Shown: positions 54,261 through 63,406 of the stretch, one piece after another
Position numbering within the stretch: position 1 is the first letter of the stretch
Layout: the number at the start of each line of letters is the position of its first letter
Origin: CAYTOF01 sp964439435
GTDB taxonomy: Bacteria; Bacillota; Clostridia; Oscillospirales; QAMX01
Reading direction: 5' to 3'
Assembly: GCA_964439435.1 (NCBI GenBank)
Contig: CAYTOF010000002.1
Location: forward strand, 4,170-68,169
DNA length: 64,000 bases
Position numbers and translations under genes: made by a program
Notes under the pieces: generated by a model
Database searches by the model: none
What the model saw: only the letters and a program-made list of their open reading frames with translations
Told to the model about the DNA's origin: nothing

Positions 54261-54494
54261 TTAAAAAGCTGACAGTATGTTAAGCCCTATAGTAGCTATT
54301 ACGAAAACAACGCCGGCTACGATAGTCAGCTTTTTCATTTTGGCATCAAAGTCACCGGTCTTTGATTTTGACAGGAAGGATTCCGCCGCCCCGCCTATTG
54401 AACCGAGTCCTTGTTTGCTTCCGCTTTGGAAGAGTATAGTAAGCACCAAAACAATAGAGCAAAGGAGCTGTATAATTGTAATCGCAATTCTCAT
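54261..54494 (-). CDS. secG: Preprotein translocase subunit SecG
   Basis: A 77-residue protein with two membrane segments, at about residues 3-20 (ITIIQLLCSIVLVLTILFQ) and 55-76. The loop between them contains SGSKQGLGSIGGAAESFL, the conserved SecG signature. SecG stimulates SecYEG protein export. It is monocistronic, with its own promoter and terminator. rnr and smpB, which often follow secG in Bacillota, are not here. Confidence 0.93.
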   Translation of the reverse strand: MRIAITIIQLLCSIVLVLTILFQSGSKQGLGSIGGAAESFLSKSKTGDFDAKMKKLTIVAGVVFVIATIGLNILSAF

Positions 54495-54541
54495 TCAAAA
54501 CCACCCTTGAAATATTTAAGATAATAAAGTATTCTTGTAGT

Positions 54542-54570
54542 ATGATAGCATATAATTAAGCTATGTGCAA
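54542..54570 (-). promoter_or_regulatory. Predicted sigma-A promoter for secG
   Basis: On the minus strand there is TTGCAC (-35), a 17-base spacer and TATCAT (-10), ending 47 bases before the secG ATG. Confidence 0.6.
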
Positions 54571-54717
54571 GCAAAACAGGAACAATTTTATTTAAATGGC
54601 ACTTTCGTCAGTTGTTATTTTCCTATATGAAAACTTATGGTATTGCTTTTTAAATTATGATAAACTTATGATGCGCAAAACACAGTGATTTGTGAAAAAT
54701 TAGAGGAGGAATTTTTG

Positions 54718-55724
54718 ATGGAGTGCAAACACTTTACAGTACATGAAGAAGAGGGTAAATTTGCATGATGGCCGGCAAATCATGGTATCTGATCATTTGG
54801 AGAAGAAATTGTCGTTGGGTTCACGCAGGGAACTTTGGAAAAATCACGGGTAGAAGATGAGCATAAAATAGATTATTCAAAACCGAGTTATTCAAGACAG
54901 AGCCGTTCTCTTGATGGCGAAAAGACTTGGATGATAGAAGAAATACCTGAACTTGGTAAAATCTCAAGGGATAGAATAACTGTTTTTAGTGGCAAATTAG
55001 ACTTTTTGGATGCCGAAACAGCAATACGCTTTGTGCTTAAGGGTTTGGAGGCTGGGGCGATTTCACCGTTTTTCTATTCTAAAGACAGATGCAAAACATG
55101 GATTGGACCTTTTGAAACGCCTTCTATGGGTCTTTCGGGCATTTCTGCACGTACAGAGATTCTGCCTCTTTCGAAAAGTGAAGCATTGTTGTTTTTTGCA
55201 TGTCCAAAAGCAGACGGACGGGAAGAATGTGCAGCTGTTGCAAAAATCAGCGAAGGAGGCCGTAGATTTGAGTTTTTATCTTATATCGGCGAAGAACCTC
55301 CGGGATTTACAATAATGCCTTCCGCCATCCGCCGTCAGAATGGCGAAATAATTGTTTTATTACGAGAAGATGACAGATATGACAATCCGAACCGAGGAGC
55401 TAGATTCCCTCAATTCATAAGCGCGGATGAGGGAAAAACCTCCGTCAATGAAATTTTCTACAGATGGTCGTTTATACCTGACATATGGATTTAGAGACAG
55501 TCCCCAAGGTGTAGCAATAAAGTACTCTGACAATGAAGGAAGGACGTGGAGCAAACGTTATATGCTGAGAGATGATGGTGGAAATTACGATTTGGGATAT
55601 ACACGCATAACAGCACTGCCAAATGGGTAGGTCAATGCTAACAGCATATTATTATAACACCCATTTGGATGGTGTGCGTGATATTTCTGCGACGATATTA
55701 AAATCTAAAATTCGTTTTATGTGA
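54718..55724 (+). pseudogene. Decayed sialidase/BNR-repeat glycosyl hydrolase
   Basis: The remains of a sialidase-family gene. An ATG at 54718 follows GAGGAGGA with good spacing. Its frame is interrupted by in-frame TGA codons at 54766-54768 and 54790-54792, the second where the family motif WPANHGIWSFG expects Trp. The frame then stays open to 55494 and contains RSLDGEKTWMIEE and SAIRRQNGEIIVLLRE. Near 55435 it loses a segment and shifts frame; the next frame continues KPPSMKFSTDGRLYLTYGFRD and the Asp-box SDNEGRTW. A third frameshift near 55628 leads into MLTAYYYNTHLDGVRDISATI. Two nonsense codons, a deletion and two frameshifts leave no doubt that it is inactive. TGA is a normal stop elsewhere in the window. 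Confidence 0.88.
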
Positions 55725-55874
55725 GACAACCAGATTGTTATTTAAAAATGACAAATCAAAATTCAAATTAAATGCAAATCCAAGCATTGATAAAGATGAA
55801 GCCGTTTGGAGGTTAATCTACAAGTTGTGCTGAAAAACCGCTTGCATTTGATCTGTCTTTCAGGGCCATTATAG

Positions 55875-55914
55875 TGTCCATGGAGATATAACGAATATTA
55901 TATCTCCATGGACA
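55875..55914. terminator. 17-bp hairpin between the sialidase remnant and a convergent gene
   Basis: TGTCCATGGAGATATAA pairs perfectly with TTATATCTCCATGGACA around a 6-base loop; TTTCTATATTT follows on the plus strand. It was probably the terminator of the sialidase gene and could serve the minus-strand gene ending at 55986. Confidence 0.7.
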
Positions 55915-55985
55915 TTTCTATATTTAAGATAAATTAACACAAAAAGCGCCTCTGGGTTTTATATGAATGCCTTTCGCAGCATTGT

Positions 55986-57155
55986 CTATTTTGAATATGC
56001 CCAGTCTGTAAAATAAACACCAAGTGATTCAAGCAACTCCAGTTTTTGAACTTCGCACCTCTCCATAATTCCAATCAACGTCTTGAAATTCGGACTCTCT
56101 GTGCCGGCAGCCAATATAATTGAGACTCTTTTACGTGCATGTGTGACCGCATCATCTAAACCTGCGGTGTTAAATGGATTCTGTTTTTCTGGGTCAAAGG
56201 CGGGATGGTAGTATTTAACTAGCTCTGCATAGTCTGTATCATAAAGTTGAAATATATCTATCAAACTTGAAAGAGATCCGGTTATGACATCTGGAGCGCT
56301 TCGATAAATACTGCCATATTTTGAAACCAAGGCATCCATTTTCAGGGCATATTGAGCAAAATTGTCAATGGAATTTTGGTTGATATAGTTTTCATATTCT
56401 AAATTTAATGCGCTGATGATTGTCAAAGCGCTTGTGTCATAGTCATGTTTTAGTTTAAGTGTATATAAGGAAAAAAACAAAAAAGAGACAACAAGTAATA
56501 TCAATGAAAATATACGCACAAATAAACCTGCTGTTTTGCTTAAAAACCTCTTAGAATACAACCACATCAAAGTTAAGGGGAAAAGAATGGCAATCAAAAT
56601 GACCACAAAAAAAACTTCATGATTTGCATAACTAAAAAACAAATCAAAAAAACTGCTTTTATCCTGTAAAGAGAGTTCGTATGTTTCTTTTATGGGGTAA
56701 TATAAAAGCAGAAAGATTGGCACAAATACAGTAATTAAATTCAATAAGATGCTATGGAGTCTTCTATATGCGATAATACCTGCGACAACAGCTGAGAAAG
56801 CACAGAACAAATAAACAAGGTATTCAGGCTGTGGATATATTCGAAACATGACGAGCAAAGTGACCATCATTAGGGCTATCCCGGAGACATTCATAAAAAA
56901 ACGATTGAAGAGCATAAGTCCGTCAACAGACAAACCTGAACCTCTAAAGATTCTGCGATATTTCTTTGCTATTGCTGTATGAGGAGGTAAAGTCTTTACA
57001 GCTTCACGTTCAGACATACCTTGGTCAATTAGCACCCCAAGATCTCTGCTTATGTCGCCTCTTATTTGCTTTTCAATATAAGTTTCCTCTTGATGATATG
57101 GCACGTCACGGAGCACCAGCATCGTGTATATTTCAGCAGGCGAATGGCGGGGCAT
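55986..57155 (-). CDS. Multi-pass membrane protein with HAAS-like N-terminal domain, unknown function
   Basis: A 389-residue protein that I cannot name. Residues 1-70 are hydrophilic and helical, with QIRGDISRDLGVLIDQGMSEREA, resembling the HAAS/DUF1700 or permease-prefix domains that precede membrane regions in Bacillota. From about residue 80 there are seven or eight hydrophobic segments in two groups (about 85-155 and 185-240), separated by a polar loop. The C-terminal 140 residues are soluble and helical. I chose ATG 57155, 7 bases after GGAGG; the frame continues upstream without support. HAAS-domain proteins are often regulated by PadR partners, but no PadR gene is nearby. It is convergent with the sialidase remnant and divergent from miaB. 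Confidence 0.7.
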   Translation of the reverse strand: MPRHSPAEIYTMLVLRDVPYHQEETYIEKQIRGDISRDLGVLIDQGMSEREAVKTLPPHTAIAKKYRRIFRGSGLSVDGLMLFNRFFMNVSGIALMMVTLLVMFRIYPQPEYLVYLFCAFSAVVAGIIAYRRLHSILLNLITVFVPIFLLLYYPIKETYELSLQDKSSFFDLFFSYANHEVFFVVILIAILFPLTLMWLYSKRFLSKTAGLFVRIFSLILLVVSFLFFSLYTLKLKHDYDTSALTIISALNLEYENYINQNSIDNFAQYALKMDALVSKYGSIYRSAPDVITGSLSSLIDIFQLYDTDYAELVKYYHPAFDPEKQNPFNTAGLDDAVTHARKRVSIILAAGTESPNFKTLIGIMERCEVQKLELLESLGVYFTDWAYSK

Positions 57156-57285
57156 ATTGATACCTCCCGCTAATATTGATCGTTTTTGACATATTATCAT
57201 ATTATACCGTTATAGTCAAATTTGGCCAAATATGTTATAATATAGGCGATGTGGAATCAAAGAGTTAGATAGATCAGAGGAAAAT

Positions 57286-58728
57286 ATGGCCAAGCAAACA
57301 ATAAATGAATTTATTATCGATCATGATGAAATAGATGTCGCAAAACAATATGAGCAGATGTCCTATGTGCGAAACTTGAATCAGAACATACACAATGGAA
57401 GTCCCTTGTGCTATATCGAGACATTTGGATGTCAGCAAAATGAAGCAGACAGCGAAATCATTAGAGGTATGACAACTGAGATGGGATATAAAAATGCCAA
57501 GTGTGCACAAGAGGCTGATTTGATCATATTCAACACCTGCGCTATTCGTGAAAATGCTGAGAACCGTACATACGGAAACATTGGATCTGTCTTAAAATAT
57601 AAAAGACAGAACCCTGAATTGATAATAGCGGTTTGTGGTTGCATGGCAGGACAAAAACATACTGCAGAAAAAATAAAAAAGAGCTATCCTGATGTGTCAT
57701 TGGTTGTCGATACACATGCATTATACCTTTTCCCTGAGCTTCTGGCAAAAGCACTTATGGACAACAGTCGAAGCTTTGCCTCCGGCAATGAAAAAGGCAG
57801 TATTGTCGAAGGAATGCCCAAGGAAAGAGAGCACAATGTCAAAGCATGGCTGTCAATAATGTATGGTTGCAATAACTTTTGCAGTTATTGTGTGGTGCCA
57901 TATGTGCGTGGACGCGAACGAAGCAGATCCGTTGATGATATCCTAGCAGAGGCAAAAACCATTATTCAAAGCGATAGGAAAGAGATAACATTATTGGGGC
58001 AAAATGTAAATTCTTACAGAGGAAATACTAAAGGATTTGGATTTTCAGATCTTTTAAGAGAAGTAAATAGTCTTCCGGGAGAATTCTTAATCAGATTTAT
58101 GTCGAGCCATCCAAAAGATGCATCGCATGAGCTTTTTGAAGTGATGGCAGAATGCGAAAAGGTGGCTCCGTTATTGCATTTACCTTTTCAATCAGGAAGC
58201 GACGCTGTGCTGAAACGAATGAACAGAGGCTATACTGCGGGGTATTATCGAGAGCTAATAAATGCAGCGCGTGAAGCAATCCCAAATCTCACTGTCACAA
58301 GTGATGTTATCGTTGGGTTCCCGGGCGAAAGCGAAAAAGACTTTTTAGATACAATGAAGCTTGTTGAAGAACTCGAATTTGACTCACTTTTTACCTTTAT
58401 ATATTCACCACGTAAGGGAACCGCTGCTGAAAAAATGATTGACACGACACCTGTCAGTGAAAAATCACGGAGATTTTCAGAGCTATTGGAATTGCAAAAC
58501 TCCATTTCGCATAAGAAACACTCACTGCTAGTTGGGAGCACTCAAAGAGTCCTTGTCGATGGCAGAGCAACAGAAAAACCGGGATATCTAACTTCGCGTA
58601 CACCAGGTGGAAGACTTGTAATATTCGAAGGGAAAGATGAAAGTATTGGACACTTTATAAATGTAGAAATAGTTAACAATTCAACTTGGTCTTTTATAGG
58701 AAGATTGCCGATAAAGAGGACAAATTAG
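57286..58728 (+). CDS. miaB: tRNA-2-methylthio-N6-dimethylallyladenosine synthase
   Basis: MiaB is a radical-SAM methylthiotransferase that converts i6A37 to ms2i6A37 in tRNAs reading UNN codons. The 480-residue protein has the N-terminal UPF0004 domain with its three cluster cysteines (IETFGCQQNEADSE, NTCAIRENAENR, VCGCMAG), the radical-SAM CxxxCxxC in MYGCNNFCSYCVVPYVRGRE near residue 195, SSHPKDASHELFEVM, PFQSGSDAVLKRMNRGYT, and a C-terminal TRAM domain. The first 45 residues form an extra leader seen in clostridial MiaB. It is followed directly by mutS, with no base between stop and start. Its substrate is made by MiaA, encoded at the end of the same gene run. Confidence 0.96.
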   Translation: MAKQTINEFIIDHDEIDVAKQYEQMSYVRNLNQNIHNGSPLCYIETFGCQQNEADSEIIRGMTTEMGYKNAKCAQEADLIIFNTCAIRENAENRTYGNIGSVLKYKRQNPELIIAVCGCMAGQKHTAEKIKKSYPDVSLVVDTHALYLFPELLAKALMDNSRSFASGNEKGSIVEGMPKEREHNVKAWLSIMYGCNNFCSYCVVPYVRGRERSRSVDDILAEAKTIIQSDRKEITLLGQNVNSYRGNTKGFGFSDLLREVNSLPGEFLIRFMSSHPKDASHELFEVMAECEKVAPLLHLPFQSGSDAVLKRMNRGYTAGYYRELINAAREAIPNLTVTSDVIVGFPGESEKDFLDTMKLVEELEFDSLFTFIYSPRKGTAAEKMIDTTPVSEKSRRFSELLELQNSISHKKHSLLVGSTQRVLVDGRATEKPGYLTSRTPGGRLVIFEGKDESIGHFINVEIVNNSTWSFIGRLPIKRTN

Positions 58729-61353
58729 ATGAAATCAAAAAATGAGACATATACCCCTATGATGCGTCAATATCTTGCGATAAAAGAGAACAATCGAGAT
58801 GCTTTTTTGTTTTATCGTATGGGTGATTTTTATGAAATGTTTTTTGAAGATGCGGAAAAAGCATCAAAATTACTTGATCTTGTGCTTACAGGTCGTGACT
58901 GTGGAACTGATAAAAGAGCTCCGATGTGTGGCGTTCCGCATCATAGCGCTGAAGGATATATCAACAAATTGGTTTCAATGGGCCATAAAGTTGCAGTTTG
59001 TGAGCAACTGGAAGATGCAGCAGTAGCAAAAGGACTTGTAAAACGCGATGTTGTTCGGAAAATCACTCCCGGCACAGTTATGAGCACCAGTGTATTGGAA
59101 GAAAGAAAAAACAACTATTTGGCATCGATTGTTGTTGAGAGTGATCACGCCGGTCTGTGCTTTGCTGATGTGTCTGCCGGCACCCTGCGGGCGACAGAAA
59201 TTAAATCGGATAAAAAAATCATTCAAAGCATATTGGATGAAATTTCAGCATATGCACCAAGTGAAGTAGTTTTAAATGATGGGGATGAAAAGGTAGCTGA
59301 GCTATTAAAAGAGCTTTCAGAGCTTTCAATATACTGCCACCTGACAGACGAATCTTTGATCGATGAAGCTAAATATCTTGATAAAATTCCGGGTTTGAAT
59401 AACAGCGCGAACAAGATTTCAAACGTGACAAGGCAAGCGATTTCTCAATTGTATTTTTATCTTGACGACATAGTTCGAGATGACTTAACACATATGCGAG
59501 AAATTGAACTTTATGGAATAGAAAGATATATGGATTTACCGTCGAAAACCCGTAAATCCCTTGAATTGACCGAATCGCTTTCCGGAGGGACGAAAAAAGG
59601 GAGCTTACTAAGCACACTAGATAAAACGAAAACCGCGATGGGCAGTAGGTTATTACGGACCTGGATAGAGCGCCCATTGGCGGAATTACCGGAAATAACG
59701 AGAAGGCAAAATGCGGTTTCTGAATTATTGACTGATACTGTTTTAAGAAGTGAACTTTGCAACAATCTTGCCGGCATACAGGATGTCGAAAGAATCATGG
59801 GCCAAATTGCCTATGGAAGTGCAAATGCGAGAACGCTATTGGCACTTGGGAAGACAATTTCGGAATTGCCAAAAATTAAAATATTGATTGCTGATATGAA
59901 CTGTGATGAACTCCGCGGAATCCATAATAATCTTGACGAGATGCCTGAGTTGCGTGATTTGTTAAACGCAACAATTGTTGAAGAACCGCCCTTGTCTGTT
60001 CGTGAAGGCGGGATAATAAAAGATGGCGTAAATGAGCAACTTGACAGACAAAGATATATTGCCCAAAATAGTAGAACCTTGATTGCTGAACTTGAGATCA
60101 AAGAACGTGAACGAACAGGAGCAAAAAATCTTAAAATAGGATACAATCGTGTATTTGGTTATTATTTAGAAATATCAAAATCTTTTTCCGGAGAAGTGCC
60201 TGAGGACTATATAAGAAAGCAAACGATTTCCACAGGGGAGAGATATATTACACCGGAATTGAAAGAACTAGAGAACACGATATTGAATAGCGATGAAGAA
60301 ATTCGGACTCTTGAATACGAGATTTTTTGTAGTTTGAGAGATACAGTCAAAGAAAAAAGTGCAGATTTGATGGCTACCGCGGCGGCAATAGCTCGTTTGG
60401 ATGCTCTTGCAGGACTTGCACAAGCGGCATTTGAACTCAATTATGTTAGACCCGAAGTTGATTTATCAGATGATATACACATACACGACGGAAGACACCC
60501 TGTAGTTGAATCTATGTCAGGACACTCCTTGTTTGTACCCAATGATACTTTTCTTGATTGCAAAGATAATCGCCTTACAATCATTACAGGTCCCAATATG
60601 GCAGGGAAATCGACCTATATGCGGCAGACCGCTTTGATAGTGATTTTGGCACAAACAGGGAGTTTTGTGCCGGCTACGCAAGCGCGAATAGGTCTGGTAG
60701 ATGGCATATATACAAGATTTGGATCATATGATGAGCTTTTTGCAGGACGTTCGACGTTTATGGTAGAGATGAGTGAAACAGCACAGATATTAAATGATGC
60801 AACTAAAAAAAGTCTGCTGATATTTGACGAAATAGGTCGCGGCACATCCACTTTTGATGGGATGGCAATTGCTCGCGCAATACTTGAATATATAGTAAAA
60901 TCAATTGGTGCTAAGACAATGTTTTCAACCCATTATCATGAATTGACAAATATTGAAAACGCTCTGAGCGGTGTAAAAAACTACAACATTACTGCTAAAA
61001 AACGAAATAACGAAATCATATTCTTGAGAAAAGTGGTCAGAGGAGGAGCAGACGACAGTTATGGAATAGAAGTCGGACAACTGGCGGGACTACCTTCTAG
61101 AGTGATTTCGAGAGCAAAAACCGTACTCGAAGAACTTGAAAGAAATGATGAAAGAGGAAACTTAGCCTCAAAAACGCCAAGCAAAATTACTGAAAAGCAA
61201 AACCCGACGCAGTTTTCTTTAGATGAAGATAAAAAGGAAGTTTTATTAGAGAGACTGGCAGCGTTGCAACCTGAGGTTATGACACCACTTGAAGCGATGA
61301 ATACCCTATATAAATTATCCAAAGAAGCAGAAGATCTTATTCAAGATATTTAA
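58729..61353 (+). CDS. mutS: DNA mismatch repair protein MutS
   Basis: MutS recognises mismatches and recruits MutL. The 874-residue length is standard. The mismatch-binding motif FYRMGDFYEMFFEDAE is near residue 25 (Phe-Tyr-Glu), followed by MCGVPHHSAEGYI, the connector and core domains, the clamp with ELEIKERERTGAKNLKIGYN near residue 455, and the ATPase domain with Walker A GPNMAGKSTYMRQTA near residue 620, GRSTFMVEMSETA, the LLIFDEIGRGTSTFDG Walker B/D-loop and FSTHYHELT. C-terminal residues 800-874 include a short helical tail. Translation is coupled to miaB; mutL follows after 49 bases. Confidence 0.97.
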   Translation: MKSKNETYTPMMRQYLAIKENNRDAFLFYRMGDFYEMFFEDAEKASKLLDLVLTGRDCGTDKRAPMCGVPHHSAEGYINKLVSMGHKVAVCEQLEDAAVAKGLVKRDVVRKITPGTVMSTSVLEERKNNYLASIVVESDHAGLCFADVSAGTLRATEIKSDKKIIQSILDEISAYAPSEVVLNDGDEKVAELLKELSELSIYCHLTDESLIDEAKYLDKIPGLNNSANKISNVTRQAISQLYFYLDDIVRDDLTHMREIELYGIERYMDLPSKTRKSLELTESLSGGTKKGSLLSTLDKTKTAMGSRLLRTWIERPLAELPEITRRQNAVSELLTDTVLRSELCNNLAGIQDVERIMGQIAYGSANARTLLALGKTISELPKIKILIADMNCDELRGIHNNLDEMPELRDLLNATIVEEPPLSVREGGIIKDGVNEQLDRQRYIAQNSRTLIAELEIKERERTGAKNLKIGYNRVFGYYLEISKSFSGEVPEDYIRKQTISTGERYITPELKELENTILNSDEEIRTLEYEIFCSLRDTVKEKSADLMATAAAIARLDALAGLAQAAFELNYVRPEVDLSDDIHIHDGRHPVVESMSGHSLFVPNDTFLDCKDNRLTIITGPNMAGKSTYMRQTALIVILAQTGSFVPATQARIGLVDGIYTRFGSYDELFAGRSTFMVEMSETAQILNDATKKSLLIFDEIGRGTSTFDGMAIARAILEYIVKSIGAKTMFSTHYHELTNIENALSGVKNYNITAKKRNNEIIFLRKVVRGGADDSYGIEVGQLAGLPSRVISRAKTVLEELERNDERGNLASKTPSKITEKQNPTQFSLDEDKKEVLLERLAALQPEVMTPLEAMNTLYKLSKEAEDLIQDI

Positions 61354-61402
61354 ATATTATCAGACATTGAAAACAACTATTTTGTCAGAAAGGAGGGGAA
61401 AA

Positions 61403-63406
61403 ATGGAGAAGATAAAAAAACTTTCCAGTCATATGACAAACCTTATAGCAGCCGGGGAAGTCGTGGAGAGACCGGCTTCAGTTGTTAAGGAACTGGTAGA
61501 GAATTCCCTTGATGCAAAAGCTAAAAATATAACTATCGAAATACAAAAAGGCGGAATAACATATATACGTATTACTGACGATGGCCACGGTATTGATCAC
61601 TCTGAAATTGAGACGGCATTTGACCGTTATGCTACAAGCAAACTATTCAACGAAGAGGACCTCCTTGAGATAAACACGATGGGGTTTCGCGGGGAAGCTC
61701 TGGCAGCAATTGCTGCTGTGTCTAAAGTCTCTCTGATATCAAGAACAAAAGAAAATGAATTTGGAGGAAAAGTCGTTGTAGAAGGTGGAAATAAAAAAGA
61801 GAATACGAGCGTTGGTTGCCCACTTGGTACCACAATTATAGTTAGAGATTTATTTTACAACACTCCTGCACGATTTAAATTTTTGCGAAAAGATTCCACA
61901 GAAGGAGCATATATACAAACATCTCTAACAAAGCTTTCCCTTTCAAGGCCTGATGTAAGTTTTAGTTTCATAAAAGATGGAAAAACCATATTCCATACTC
62001 CGGGAGATCATTCTCTGCACACAGCAATTTATTGTCTCATTGGAAAAGAAATTGCATCCTCACTAATTGAAATAAGCTACAAGGTTGATGATGTAATTGT
62101 GCACGGTTTTGTTTCTCAGCCTACTGTATTTAGAGCCAACAGGTCTTCTCAACATTTTTTTGTAAATCAAAGGCCTGTTAGAAATCTCACAATTCAAAGC
62201 GCTCTGGAGGAAGCTTTTCGAGGACACTTGGTAACCGGAAAATTTCCCATTGCATTCATAAATATTAACGTTACACCAAGCAATGTGGATGTCAATGTGC
62301 ATCCGGCTAAAGTTGAGATCAAATTTGCTTTTGAAAGGCGAATTTTTGAAGCTGTTTATTATGGAGTAAAAACAGCGATAGCTAAGCATAACGAAAACGC
62401 CATATCTGTTCACAAAAAAACAGAACAAAATGCATCTGAAGTAAATAGCAGTGATATTGGAAAATCTGAGATCACGGAAAAGAACTTGGATGTAAAAGCT
62501 GATTCGATGATGAGAGAAGAAAGCAAAATACATAATACTTATAGCATGGCTTCAAACACTCAAATTTTCGAAAACAATAATAAAGATATGCGGACTTATC
62601 AAGAGGGGATTTTGAATTTTCAAATCAAAAGGAATGATGAATCAAGACCTGAAACGGTCTTGGCTCAGAACGCTTCTTTTAAGCCCATATATGTTGATGT
62701 GTTCGATGAACAAAGTCAAGAAGACACGCACAAAAGCAACGAAGACTCAGATAATCTGAAAGAAATGCCGATTGGCCCATCGAAACGTTTGAGTGATGAT
62801 AGTAATATCAGTGTAAAAAGTGCTGATGTTGATGAAAACACGGATGTTTTCAGAGTATTGGGAGAAGTTTTTGGGACCTATATTCTGATTGAAACAGATG
62901 ACGAATTAATTATACTGGATAAACACGCTGCTCACGAGCGCATAAAGTACGATGAAATAAAAATGTTAGATGAACATGTTTCATCGCAGACGTTGCTTGA
63001 GCCTGTCATAACAGTGTACCCTGCGGAAGGAAAGGAGATGCTGTTGGAGCATATAGGGATGTTAAACAAACTCGGATTCGAAATTGAAGATTTTGGTGGA
63101 GCAAGTATTATCATTCGTGCTCTGCCTGATTATTATGATTCTGAAACAGCAATTACAGCAATTTCAGAAATTGTTGAAGCATTGAATATGAACAAAACAC
63201 CTGAAGACAAAAAAGAAAATATTATTAAGCTGCTTGCTTGCCAAGCGGCGATTAAAGGAGGCAGTGATTCAGACATTATGGAACTTGAGGCACTCACAAG
63301 AGCCATTTTGTCCGGAAAAGCAATGCTTTATTGCCCTCACGGTCGTCCGATTATTGACGTTATAACGAGGACTGCCTTGGAGAAGAAATTTCTCAGAATA
63401 ACATGA
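61403..63406 (+). CDS. mutL: DNA mismatch repair protein MutL (endonuclease type)
   Basis: A 667-residue MutL. The N-terminal GHKL ATPase has ELVENSLDAKAKNITIEI, ITDDGHGIDHSEIETAFDRYATSK, TMGFRGEALAAIAAVSKV and PLGTTIIVRDLFYNTPAR. The transducer domain has FFVNQRPVRN and VDVNVHPAKVEIKF. A low-complexity linker (about 345-485) leads to the C-terminal domain with the metal motif LDKHAAHERIKYDE, close to the endonuclease motif DQHA(x2)E(x4)E but with Lys for Gln and Asp for the last Glu, plus LLACQAAIKGG and CPHGRPIID. This is the nicking type found in bacteria without MutH. The ATG at 61403 follows GGAGGGG. Its stop overlaps the miaA start. Confidence 0.95.
   Translation: MEKIKKLSSHMTNLIAAGEVVERPASVVKELVENSLDAKAKNITIEIQKGGITYIRITDDGHGIDHSEIETAFDRYATSKLFNEEDLLEINTMGFRGEALAAIAAVSKVSLISRTKENEFGGKVVVEGGNKKENTSVGCPLGTTIIVRDLFYNTPARFKFLRKDSTEGAYIQTSLTKLSLSRPDVSFSFIKDGKTIFHTPGDHSLHTAIYCLIGKEIASSLIEISYKVDDVIVHGFVSQPTVFRANRSSQHFFVNQRPVRNLTIQSALEEAFRGHLVTGKFPIAFININVTPSNVDVNVHPAKVEIKFAFERRIFEAVYYGVKTAIAKHNENAISVHKKTEQNASEVNSSDIGKSEITEKNLDVKADSMMREESKIHNTYSMASNTQIFENNNKDMRTYQEGILNFQIKRNDESRPETVLAQNASFKPIYVDVFDEQSQEDTHKSNEDSDNLKEMPIGPSKRLSDDSNISVKSADVDENTDVFRVLGEVFGTYILIETDDELIILDKHAAHERIKYDEIKMLDEHVSSQTLLEPVITVYPAEGKEMLLEHIGMLNKLGFEIEDFGGASIIIRALPDYYDSETAITAISEIVEALNMNKTPEDKKENIIKLLACQAAIKGGSDSDIMELEALTRAILSGKAMLYCPHGRPIIDVITRTALEKKFLRIT

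Noticed and set aside
54766..54792. In-frame TGA codons in the sialidase frame as recoded UGA (selenocysteine or Trp)
   Set aside because: TGA is used as a normal stop elsewhere (for example hisG and trpS), no SECIS-like hairpin follows either codon, and the gene has further frameshifts and a deletion.
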